14,835 bases of DNA from an uncultured Brevibacterium sp. (GCA_902489215.1 CABTZE010000039.1:1-14835), one strand, 5' to 3'. Shown: positions 1-6,621, counted from the stretch's first letter. Numbers and translations are program-made. The notes: generated from the letters alone by a model not told the origin.

Positions 1-20
1 CCGGCACCGCACGGTGCCGG
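1..20. terminator. Hairpin, probable terminator 3' of cwlM
   Basis: A perfect 8-bp inverted repeat (CCGGCACC / GGTGCCGG) encloses a 4-nt loop, GCAC. It lies 34 nt beyond the cwlM stop codon. The window begins at its left edge, so a longer stem or a T-tract on the minus strand cannot be seen. In related genomes parB runs towards cwlM, so this may be a bidirectional terminator between convergent genes; that part is inference. Confidence 0.5.
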
Positions 21-54
21 CCTTATCTATTGCCGTTGTAGGGCTTGCGGAGAC

Positions 55-1179
55 CTATGAGCGTGATGCCCACGGGATATTGCTCAAGTCGAGCGTGCCC
101 GTGTCGTAATCGTTTTGTTCCGTGAGGAAGAGTCGCTGAACAGCGGCTACGATGGCTTCGGCTACGTTAGCCCGAACCTCTGTATCCTCAAGAAGAGTGT
201 GATCGCGTTCATTGCTGGCGTAACCAGCCAGGACGTAAATCTTCGGGGTGTTGAGGATGCGCAGGGATTCCCAAGACTTTGCGTGTGAACGGCAGTCAAG
301 CAGGGGAGTGCGCGACGAAATTTCACGTGAAACCAGGTCTGCGAGTTCGCGGCCCACTGGAGAAAAAATCGATGGCGTCTTGGTAGATCCAAAATAGTAG
401 GTGGCGACACCATTTGGCAGGGGAGAGGGACTGTTGTCCTGAGCGATGGAGATGAGCGCTGATGCGCGAAGATCATCAGCGATCCGAGGATTGTCATCTG
501 TTGCGTGCACGACGGCAGCCCCCATGGCAGTTAGACGACCATCTACTCGGCGAGCGATATCGTCACTGATGCGACGCTCGAACTCAGCCTGTTCGGTGGT
601 GAAGTCCTGAGTGGGGAAGTGTCGGTACGAAGCCGCTGATTCCAGAACTATGACTTGGCCGGCAAGAGACGGTCCAAGCGACTTCACACGCGCACGTTCA
701 GTCAGGTTGTACAGGTTGCCCACCGCGTGTTCGCGGTAAACATCGTTGAGTGCCTTGATGGTCTTCGGACCGACGATTCCGTCGGGGTTCAGACCGAGTT
801 GCCGCTGGGCGCTGCGTACGGCTGCATCTGTTTCCCCTTCGAAGCGGAAATCGATTCGCGCAGTGAGCAGGCCCAGGTTCGCAAGCCGTTTCTGCAGGTC
901 AGCTACGTCGTCACCCATCTGGGGGCGACTGGGATCATACTTCAGGATACGATCGCCCAGGCGAAAGCGAGCCAGTTCGATTTCGTCAAGAGACTCTTTT
1001 CCGAGTACACCGTCGACAACGATCCCACGGTCCTGTTGGAACTGCCTCAGGCCAGATTCGAACACATGATCGAATTCCGCGTTGTCTGCAGCACCGACGT
1101 CGTAGCCCAAACGGCTCAGGTGCCCTTTGGTCACCGCGATGATGGGATCGCTGTTCCCGTGCGAAAAAAAAGTGTCCAT
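55..1179 (-). CDS. cwlM: CwlM-like amidase-fold regulator of peptidoglycan synthesis (probable pseudoenzyme)
   Basis: The 374-residue protein has two peptidoglycan-binding type-1 repeats (about residues 14-70 and 85-145, each with a QxxxGLxxDGxxGxxT-like core) and then an Amidase_3 domain (about 174-352). There is no signal peptide, so it should be cytoplasmic. Amidase catalytic positions are lost: the DPGHGG strand reads VLESAAS (178-184), the SxHAD strand reads SIAQDNS (244-250), and the VExGFxSN Glu strand reads VLAGYASN (316-323). Mycobacterial CwlM is a PknB-phosphorylated activator of MurA rather than a wall hydrolase, and the same role is inferred here. The ATG start has GGAAGA 5 nt upstream. 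It is the last gene of the operon, 71 nt after trxA and separated from it by a strong hairpin. Codons 3-6 contain a run of eight T. Confidence 0.87.
   Translation of the reverse strand: MDTFFSHGNSDPIIAVTKGHLSRLGYDVGAADNAEFDHVFESGLRQFQQDRGIVVDGVLGKESLDEIELARFRLGDRILKYDPSRPQMGDDVADLQKRLANLGLLTARIDFRFEGETDAAVRSAQRQLGLNPDGIVGPKTIKALNDVYREHAVGNLYNLTERARVKSLGPSLAGQVIVLESAASYRHFPTQDFTTEQAEFERRISDDIARRVDGRLTAMGAAVVHATDDNPRIADDLRASALISIAQDNSPSPLPNGVATYYFGSTKTPSIFSPVGRELADLVSREISSRTPLLDCRSHAKSWESLRILNTPKIYVLAGYASNERDHTLLEDTEVRANVAEAIVAAVQRLFLTEQNDYDTGTLDLSNIPWASRS
319..334. other. parS-like centromere site inside cwlM
   Basis: The sequence AATTTCACGTGAAACC matches 13 of 16 bases of the ParB-binding consensus TGTTTCACGTGAAACA and 13 of 14 of the core GTTTCACGTGAAAC, including the full TTTCACGTGAAA palindrome. 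It lies within the cwlM codons for Val-Ser-Arg-Glu-Ile (about residues 283-287). parS sites cluster near parAB and oriC, which are the usual neighbours of cwlM in Actinobacteria. Other CACGTG occurrences in the window lack the TTT/AAA flanks. The match is seen directly; ParB binding is inferred. Confidence 0.7.
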
Positions 1180-1194
1180 AGATTCTTCCGGTAA

Positions 1195-1236
1195 CGTTTC
1201 AGGCGCCCAATGAGTCTACATTGGGCGCCTGAAACG
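1195..1236 (-). terminator. 18-bp perfect hairpin between trxA and cwlM
   Basis: The arms 1195-1212 and 1219-1236 are perfect reverse complements around a 6-nt loop. The hairpin starts 14 nt after the trxA stop and ends 15 nt before the cwlM start. On the minus strand it is followed by TTACCGGAAG, so there is no real U-tract. This resembles the U-poor terminators common in GC-rich actinobacteria. It could be a partial terminator that lowers cwlM expression relative to trxA, or a 3' stabilising hairpin; sequence alone does not decide. Confidence 0.65.
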
Positions 1237-1250
1237 GTGGGCTGCGAAGA

Positions 1251-1571
1251 TCAGCCGATGAACTCGGCGAGTTCTTCCTCGAGTGCAGGCTTGGGTCGTG
1301 CCCCGACGATTTCCTTGACGACTTGGCCGTCTTTGAAGACATACATCGCAGGGATGCCGGTGATGCCGTATTCGGCTGCGGTCTTCATGTTGTCATCCGT
1401 GTTGAGTTTGACGACCTTGAGCTTGTCAGCGTTCTCTTCGCCGATCTGGTCGACAATGGGCCCAACCTGCCGGCAGGGGCCGCACCACGGGGCCCAGAAG
1501 TCGACAAGGACGGGCTTGTCGTGCTTGAGGACCTCCGCCTCGAAATCGGCGTCGGTGACTTCCTGAGACAT
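1251..1571 (-). CDS. trxA: Thioredoxin
   Basis: The protein has 106 residues, the normal length for a single-domain thioredoxin. It carries the WCGPC active site (Cys30, Cys33), the buried Asp24 in VDFWA, and the cis-proline loop GIPAMYVFKDG (Pro74). It is a cytoplasmic dithiol reductant recycled by TrxB and a donor to ribonucleotide reductase, peroxiredoxins and, in SigR-type circuits, the anti-sigma factor. The ATG lies 2 nt after the trxB stop, and its GGAG ribosome-binding site is inside the last trxB codons, so the pair is almost certainly translationally coupled. Transcription is probably shared with trxB from the SigR-like promoter upstream of trxB, ending at the hairpin just downstream. 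Confidence 0.97.
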   Translation of the reverse strand: MSQEVTDADFEAEVLKHDKPVLVDFWAPWCGPCRQVGPIVDQIGEENADKLKVVKLNTDDNMKTAAEYGITGIPAMYVFKDGQVVKEIVGARPKPALEEELAEFIG

Positions 1572-1573
1572 GA

Positions 1574-2512
1574 TTACTCCTTATCGGCGCGGTCGGCCAG
1601 ATACTTTTCAGCGTCAAGGGCGGCTGCACAGCCCGATCCGGCCGCAGTAACGGCCTGACGGTACACCGAGTCTACGACGTCGCCGGCAGCGAAAACACCT
1701 TCGATGCTGGTGCGCGACGAACGTCCGTCGACCTTGATGTAGCCGTTTTCGTGCAGATCGAGCTGCCCCTTGAACAGGTTGGTGCGGGGGTCGGAGCCGA
1801 TTGCAATGAACAGACCGGTGACGTCGAGTTCGGATTCCGAACCGTCTGCGGTGCTGCGCACGGTCACGCCCGTAAGCTTGTCATCGCCGTGTACTGCAGA
1901 GACTTCGGCATCCAGCAGGAATTCAATTTTGGGGTCGTTCTCGGCCCGCTTGACCATGGCGTGCGATGCGCTGAAGCCCTGACGGCGGTGGATGAGGGTG
2001 ACCTTCGATGCGAAGCGCGACAGGAACGTGGCTTCTTCCATTGCGGAGTCTCCACCGCCGACCACAGCGATGTGCTGATCCTTGAAGAAGAAGCCGTCGC
2101 AGGTTGCACACCAGCTGACGCCCTTGCCGGTCAGCGCCTTTTCGTTTTCGAGGCCCAGTTCCCGGTAGGCAGAGCCCGTGGAGAGGATGACTGCTTCGGC
2201 AGTGTACTCTTCGCCCATTTCGGTGGTCAGGTGGTGTGCACCGGGGGAGAAGTCGATGGTCTTGACGTCGTCGTAGAGGACTTCGGCGCCGAAGCGCTCG
2301 GCCTGCTGACGCATGTTCTCCATGAGGTCGGGACCGAGAATGCCCTCAGGGAAGCCGGGGAAGTTCTCAACGTCTGTGGTGTTCATGAGTTCACCGCCGG
2401 CAGTGACGGAGCCTGCGATGATGAGGGGTTCGAGTCCGGCGCGCGCGGCATAGACGCCGGCTGTGTATCCGGCCGGTCCTGAGCCGACGATGACGAGCTT
2501 CTTATTGGTCAC
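1574..2512 (-). CDS. trxB: Thioredoxin reductase (NADPH, FAD)
   Basis: This 312-residue low-molecular-weight thioredoxin reductase transfers electrons from NADPH through FAD to TrxA. Visible motifs are the FAD-binding GSGPAG (10-15), the redox pair Cys135-Ala-Thr-Cys138, the NADPH-binding GGGDSA (152-157), and the C-terminal FAD segment GVFAAGDVVD (272-281). The NADP 2'-phosphate motif HRRxxxRA reads HRRQGFSA (175-182), with Ser in place of the third Arg. The start is GTG, chosen because AAGGAGA lies about 6 nt upstream and the N-terminus matches the family; GTG is the only plausible start there. It overlaps nothing upstream. The 117-nt gap to the pseudokinase holds a SigR-type promoter. Confidence 0.97.
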   Translation of the reverse strand: MTNKKLVIVGSGPAGYTAGVYAARAGLEPLIIAGSVTAGGELMNTTDVENFPGFPEGILGPDLMENMRQQAERFGAEVLYDDVKTIDFSPGAHHLTTEMGEEYTAEAVILSTGSAYRELGLENEKALTGKGVSWCATCDGFFFKDQHIAVVGGGDSAMEEATFLSRFASKVTLIHRRQGFSASHAMVKRAENDPKIEFLLDAEVSAVHGDDKLTGVTVRSTADGSESELDVTGLFIAIGSDPRTNLFKGQLDLHENGYIKVDGRSSRTSIEGVFAAGDVVDSVYRQAVTAAGSGCAAALDAEKYLADRADKE

Positions 2513-2535
2513 GGGTGTTCTCCTTGGAAGCGTTT

Positions 2536-2551
2536 CCGGCTTAGCCGCCGG
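2536..2551 (-). promoter_or_regulatory. Small hairpin in the trxB leader
   Basis: The arms CCGGC and GCCGG (5 bp) enclose a 6-nt loop within the predicted trxB 5' leader, 23 nt before the GTG start. The stem is short and could be chance in GC-rich DNA. It is recorded because it lies between the SigR-type promoter and the ribosome-binding site. Confidence 0.25.
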
Positions 2552-2571
2552 CTGTGCTCTTCTGTTGGGTC

Positions 2572-2597
2572 AACGATGGTTCTGAGGGTGTTATTCC
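2572..2597 (-). promoter_or_regulatory. SigR/SigH-type promoter of trxBA
   Basis: On the minus strand, GGAAT (2597-2593) is followed after exactly 18 nt by GTT (2574-2572). This is an exact match to GGAAT-N18-GTT, the consensus of the thiol-oxidative-stress ECF sigma factor (SigR of Streptomyces, SigH of mycobacteria). trxB-trxA is a classical target of that sigma factor in both groups. Transcription would start about 7 nt downstream, near 2565, giving a leader of about 50 nt before the trxB GTG at 2512. No sigR or rsrA gene is in the window. Confidence 0.75.
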
Positions 2598-2629
2598 TGT
2601 GCGGGGATGCGCAGAGTGCGAGGCTGGTC

Positions 2630-4828
2630 TCAGTCCTGTTCGGCGAAAGCGGTGATGTGGCTGAAGGCTGCTCGCGAATTGCCTTTGTAGGTGGGCAGTT
2701 CGGTAATCCACACGTAGAAGGTGTCGGTTGCGGTGGCCTTGTCGAATTCGACTTCGGTCTTCTTGCCGAATTCGCCGGTGCCGATTGTCTTGGCGTCTTC
2801 GGGATCGTCGCCCACGCGGATTTCGTAGGATCCGCCCTTGGCCTTGGAGTCCAGGATGACCTTGGTCAGCTTCTGTTCGCTTTCGAGTGTCAGTTTGAGG
2901 CCGAGTCCGGTCTTGAGTTCGCCGAAGCTGGGCGTGTTGTAGCGGTCGGAGGTCCATTCGCCTTTCTTTGTGAGGACGTTTTTGGCCGCCGCGTTGTTTT
3001 CTTTGCCGTCACCCTGCGGGTCGAGTGGTTTGGCCTTGGTGATCTCGACCTCGACCGGTTCCGCTGGTTCCTGCGTTTCGGCTGGTGCCGGCGCAGAGGT
3101 TTCCGGCACGGGCTGCGGGGTTGCAGTGTCGGCTTCGCCGCCGCGGGCCTGATACATCCAGATGATGGCGACCACGAGCACGATGATGCCTGCGGTGATG
3201 AGCGCGAGTGCAGTGTAGACGGTGCCGCGCCCCTTTTTGGAGGGCTTGGTTTGGCTGTCCTGCGCTTTCTCAGCTGACGAGGTGCCAGTCGGGGAACCGC
3301 TGGCAGTGCTGCCTGCTGCAGCACTGCTGTTCGCAGCACCAGCCGCTGCCGAGCCGCCGGCTGCCGCTGTGCGTTTGGTTTGGCTGGGTGCCGGTGTCGC
3401 CGGTGGTGCGCTTTTGATGACGGGCGCCGGCGGCTGCTCTTCGTCCGGCTTGTTGTCTGCCGCTTGGGCGCGTTCTGCTGCCTGTGCTTCTTCAGCACGC
3501 TGGCGGGCGCGTTCGCGCAGGCGGCGTTCGTGATCGTATTCGGCGCGTTGACGCGCGTATTCCTGTTCGCGGGTTTGGAACACTCCACCGAGGAACCATG
3601 AACCGTCGCCGTCGTCTGCGGCGGGTTCTTCGGGTTCGTGGATGATCGGCATGGCCTGCGTGGTGGGGTCCGATTCGTCACGGCGCATGATGGGCGCGGT
3701 GAGGTTGGGGTCGTGCGCGCTGACGGTGCTCTCCGTCGCGTCTTCGGCAGTCCATTCGGGTTTGCCGCTCAGCTGGTCCGGCGACAGCGGGAAGCGGGTG
3801 GCCTTCGCCATCTTCATGCGGTCGTCGTAGGGGGTGACACCGGATCCGCTGACTCCGGCGGCGGCGCCGGAGACGCCGGGACGCACAAGTCCGATGCGGG
3901 CCCAGGCATTGGCCATTTGGGCGTCGGATGCGCTGGCTTCTGATGCGACTTCGTCGGGTTCTGGGTGTGCCGGGCCGGCGCTTTCGGCGAACAGTTCGCT
4001 TTCTGTGCGGGACAGCTGCGGCAGTTCGGTCAGAAGGCCGGTGTCCCATTCGCCCAGATAGCGAACGATTTCGCTGGGGGAGCGGGGGCCGGGGTCGGTG
4101 CCGCCGACAACTCCGGAGAGGAATACTTCGAGGTCGTCGGAAAGGTCGTTTGTGAAGGCGCCTACGGGTGTGATGCGGCGGTTTTTGCGTCCGGCTGCGG
4201 GCAGTCCTGCCCGGCCGTGGTCATCGGGCCAGTGAGCGGTGATCGCGGCGTAGAAGACGTTGATGATGTCCAGGGCGTCGCGGCGGGCTGCTCGGCTTGA
4301 CGTGAGCATGTCGAGTTCGAGGCCTTCGACGGCGTCGGCGACTGCGGCGTCGATGCCGACTCCGCGGATGATGACTTCGCCTTCGGGGGTGACGGCGACG
4401 GATTCGGGGCCGAGCATCAGGTGGTGCAGGCCGCGTTTGTCGGCGTGGGTGAGTGCTGTTGCGACTTCGCCGATGACGGCTGTTGCCTGGTCGACTGTCA
4501 GGGGCCCGCCCGCGAGCATTTTCGACAGAGGGGTGCCGCCGGTGCGTTCGCACACGATGTACACGAGGTCGTCCTGCATGCCGACGTCGGTGATGGCGGG
4601 GATGCGGGGGTCGGCCAGCAGGGCGGCGCGGTTGGCGGTGCTGAAGAGGCCGGCCGCGGTTTCTTCGCGGGCGGTGTAAACGATGACGGGGGTGTCGAGA
4701 ACAGCATCGAGGCCGAGGTTGACCTGGCCTGCTTCCGGGTGGTCGGGAAGCCAGGGTCGGAGCACTTCCGATATGACGTAGCGGTCGGCGATGACTGTGC
4801 CGCGGTCTGCGCTTGTCAGCTGTCCCAC
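2630..4828 (-). CDS. Membrane-anchored pseudokinase partner of MurJ
   Basis: The 732-residue protein has an N-terminal protein-kinase-like domain (about 10-260), a disordered linker with a charged helix rich in Arg/Glu/Ala (about 419-455) and an Ala/Ser/Gly stretch (488-519), one membrane segment (about 537-558), and an extracytoplasmic beta-rich discoidin-like domain (about 600-732). Kinase residues are missing: no glycine loop, no VAIK lysine (VIVY, 48-51), HRDLKPxN reads HHLMLGPES (135-143), and DFG reads GVG (156-158). In mycobacteria the equivalent domains are fused to the C-terminus of MviN/MurJ and, when phosphorylated, bind FhaA; here they are a separate gene 53 nt after murJ. The annotated start is GTG, but GGGAG abuts it with no spacing, so a CTG three codons later is possible. 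The stop is 117 nt before trxB. Confidence 0.85.
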   Translation of the reverse strand: MGQLTSADRGTVIADRYVISEVLRPWLPDHPEAGQVNLGLDAVLDTPVIVYTAREETAAGLFSTANRAALLADPRIPAITDVGMQDDLVYIVCERTGGTPLSKMLAGGPLTVDQATAVIGEVATALTHADKRGLHHLMLGPESVAVTPEGEVIIRGVGIDAAVADAVEGLELDMLTSSRAARRDALDIINVFYAAITAHWPDDHGRAGLPAAGRKNRRITPVGAFTNDLSDDLEVFLSGVVGGTDPGPRSPSEIVRYLGEWDTGLLTELPQLSRTESELFAESAGPAHPEPDEVASEASASDAQMANAWARIGLVRPGVSGAAAGVSGSGVTPYDDRMKMAKATRFPLSPDQLSGKPEWTAEDATESTVSAHDPNLTAPIMRRDESDPTTQAMPIIHEPEEPAADDGDGSWFLGGVFQTREQEYARQRAEYDHERRLRERARQRAEEAQAAERAQAADNKPDEEQPPAPVIKSAPPATPAPSQTKRTAAAGGSAAAGAANSSAAAGSTASGSPTGTSSAEKAQDSQTKPSKKGRGTVYTALALITAGIIVLVVAIIWMYQARGGEADTATPQPVPETSAPAPAETQEPAEPVEVEITKAKPLDPQGDGKENNAAAKNVLTKKGEWTSDRYNTPSFGELKTGLGLKLTLESEQKLTKVILDSKAKGGSYEIRVGDDPEDAKTIGTGEFGKKTEVEFDKATATDTFYVWITELPTYKGNSRAAFSHITAFAEQD

Positions 4829-4881
4829 CTCCCGTGTGTTCTGTGGTTTTTGATTCTAACCGTCATTGGCTGGGAAGAAGA

Positions 4882-6510
4882 TCAGCGGCCGAGTTTGGCG
4901 CGGACTGTTGTGATGAGTGAGCGGAGTTCTGGAACGCGCAGAATCCAGCAGATGCCGAAGTAGATGATGAGCATGATCATGCCGATGCCGGCTGCCGTGA
5001 GGAACGCGGTTGCGCGGCTTGCCCAGAAGTCGCCTAGGCGGCTCAGCAGGAACGCGCCGATGACTCCGGATACGGCTGCTGCCACGGCGAATTTGAGGTG
5101 GGCGAACACGATTCGCTTTCCGCCGAGGTTGCCGATCTTCTTGTGCAGCAGGATGAACGACAGCAGCATTGCGATGGTGTAGCCGGTGCTCATGGACAGG
5201 CCGATGCCGGCGACGATCAGGTAGCGCGGCAGGAAGAGGGCGGAAAGGATGACGCCGGTGGAGGTCAGCACCACTTGGGGCAGGTTGATCCAGAACGGGG
5301 TTTTGGCGTCCTCGTAGGCGTAGAACACCCGCTGCAGCAGGTAGTTGGCGCTGAAGGGGACCAGTCCGATGATCATGGCGATGATGACTAGGCTGAGCGC
5401 CCGGGCCTGTTCGAAGCCCGCCCCGCCGACGACCATGGCGGCAGGCCCGGCGAGAGCGATGAAGGCTGCCGTGAAGAACATGTTGACCAGGCCGACGAGG
5501 TTCACCCCGGTGCGGAAGCTGTCTTTCACAGAGGCGGTGTCGTCGGCTGCAGCGTATTTCGACAGGGGTGTGAAGAGCGCCGTTGCGAGCGATACCGCGA
5601 CGAGCGAGTGCGGCAGCATGAAGATCAGGTAGGAGATTGTGTATGCGGCGTTTGAGGCGCTGACTTCGCCGCCTTGGGATGTGCCCAGCGCAGCCGCGCG
5701 CGAAATCACGAGGAAGCCCAGCTGACCTACGACCAGCGCGCCGAAGGTCCAGCCGGCGACACGCGCGGCTGTGCCCAGCCCGACGCCTCGGAAGTTGAAG
5801 CGGGGCGTGTAGCGGAAGCCCATGCGTTTGAGCGGCCAGATCAGAACGAGGGCCTGCGAGACTACGCCGAGTGTTGCCGAGCCGGCGAGCACTACGATCA
5901 TGGGTCCGGTCCATTCACCCACGGGGTGTTGGCCTTCGGAGCCGGGGCCGAACATCCAGATGAACACGATCAGTCCGGTAATTGCTACGACGTTGTTCAA
6001 AACCGGCGCCCACATGTAGGGCCCGAAGGATGAATTGGCGTTGAGCACTTGGCCGAGCATCGTGTACAGGCCGTAGAAGAACAGCTGCGGCAGGCACCAG
6101 AATGCGAAGGCGACGGCCAGTGAGGTCTGTTCGGCTGACCACGTGGATGACGAGTACAGCCAGATGAGCACGGGGGCGGCCGCGGTGGCGATGATGGTGA
6201 GTCCGCCCAGCAGCAGGATGGACAGGGTCAGCAGCCTGTCGGTGTAGTCCTTGCCGCCGTCGGGCTGTTCTGCCGCGCGGACGATCTGGGGGACGAGGAC
6301 GGCGTTGAGCACGCCGCCGGCCAACAGCATGTAGAGGTTGTTGGGGATTTTGTTGGCAACGTCGAAGGCGTCGGCGGCACCGCCGATTGTGACGCCGATG
6401 GCCACGGTGAGCAGCATGGTTTTGGCCAGGCCGAGGATGCGGGAGACGAGTGTGCCGGCTCCCATGATCGCTGAGGATTTGGCGAATGACGCTGCTTTTG
6501 ATGTGCTCAC
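4882..6510 (-). CDS. murJ: Lipid II flippase MurJ (MviN family)
   Basis: The 542-residue polytopic protein has about 14 hydrophobic segments, as in MOP-superfamily MurJ. It moves lipid-linked peptidoglycan precursor across the cytoplasmic membrane. Landmarks are the first-helix GTLVSRILGLAK (19-30), ADAFDVANKIPNN (46-58, with the conserved Asp47 and Asn57), the LPHSLVAVSLATALFTPLSK segment (299-318), and RVFYAYEDAKTP (394-405). The GTG at 6510 is chosen because GAGGAG lies 4 nt upstream and the N-terminus then matches the family. A GTG at 6615 would add 35 polar residues with no ribosome-binding site. It ends with a short cytoplasmic tail and lacks the fused pseudokinase found in mycobacterial MviN; that domain is the next gene. 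Confidence 0.93.
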   Translation of the reverse strand: MSTSKAASFAKSSAIMGAGTLVSRILGLAKTMLLTVAIGVTIGGAADAFDVANKIPNNLYMLLAGGVLNAVLVPQIVRAAEQPDGGKDYTDRLLTLSILLLGGLTIIATAAAPVLIWLYSSSTWSAEQTSLAVAFAFWCLPQLFFYGLYTMLGQVLNANSSFGPYMWAPVLNNVVAITGLIVFIWMFGPGSEGQHPVGEWTGPMIVVLAGSATLGVVSQALVLIWPLKRMGFRYTPRFNFRGVGLGTAARVAGWTFGALVVGQLGFLVISRAAALGTSQGGEVSASNAAYTISYLIFMLPHSLVAVSLATALFTPLSKYAAADDTASVKDSFRTGVNLVGLVNMFFTAAFIALAGPAAMVVGGAGFEQARALSLVIIAMIIGLVPFSANYLLQRVFYAYEDAKTPFWINLPQVVLTSTGVILSALFLPRYLIVAGIGLSMSTGYTIAMLLSFILLHKKIGNLGGKRIVFAHLKFAVAAAVSGVIGAFLLSRLGDFWASRATAFLTAAGIGMIMLIIYFGICWILRVPELRSLITTVRAKLGR

Positions 6511-6514
6511 AAAA

Positions 6515-6520
6515 CTCCTC
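6515..6520 (-). promoter_or_regulatory. murJ ribosome-binding site
   Basis: GAGGAG on the minus strand lies 4 nt before the GTG at 6510. It sets the murJ start there rather than at the in-frame GTG at 6615, which has no Shine-Dalgarno-like sequence in front. Confidence 0.75.
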
Positions 6521-6621
6521 TTCGGCTGTGCGCTTCTTCTGTGCTGTGCGCTGTGTCGGGTGGACCACGTGCCTGGACGATGCGCGGTGCCTGTGCTGTC
6601 CGGGGCGGTCGGCACAGCAGA

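Noticed and set aside
21..32. CTTATCTATTG as a DnaA box or part of oriC
   Set aside because: It does not match TTATCCACA well enough, and no cluster of boxes is present.
3340..3380. Ala/Gly/Ser-rich repeats in the pseudokinase linker as a DNA repeat array
   Set aside because: The repeats are irregular, low-complexity codons of a disordered linker, with no regular unit or spacer.
4856..5914. 352-codon Arg-rich open frame overlapping murJ
   Set aside because: The Arg/His/Pro-rich composition is typical of a frame-shifted reading of GC-rich coding DNA; murJ is the real frame.
6511..6615. 35-residue N-terminal extension of MurJ from the GTG at 6615
   Set aside because: There is no ribosome-binding site there, the peptide is polar and unlike the family, and GAGGAG precedes the GTG at 6510.
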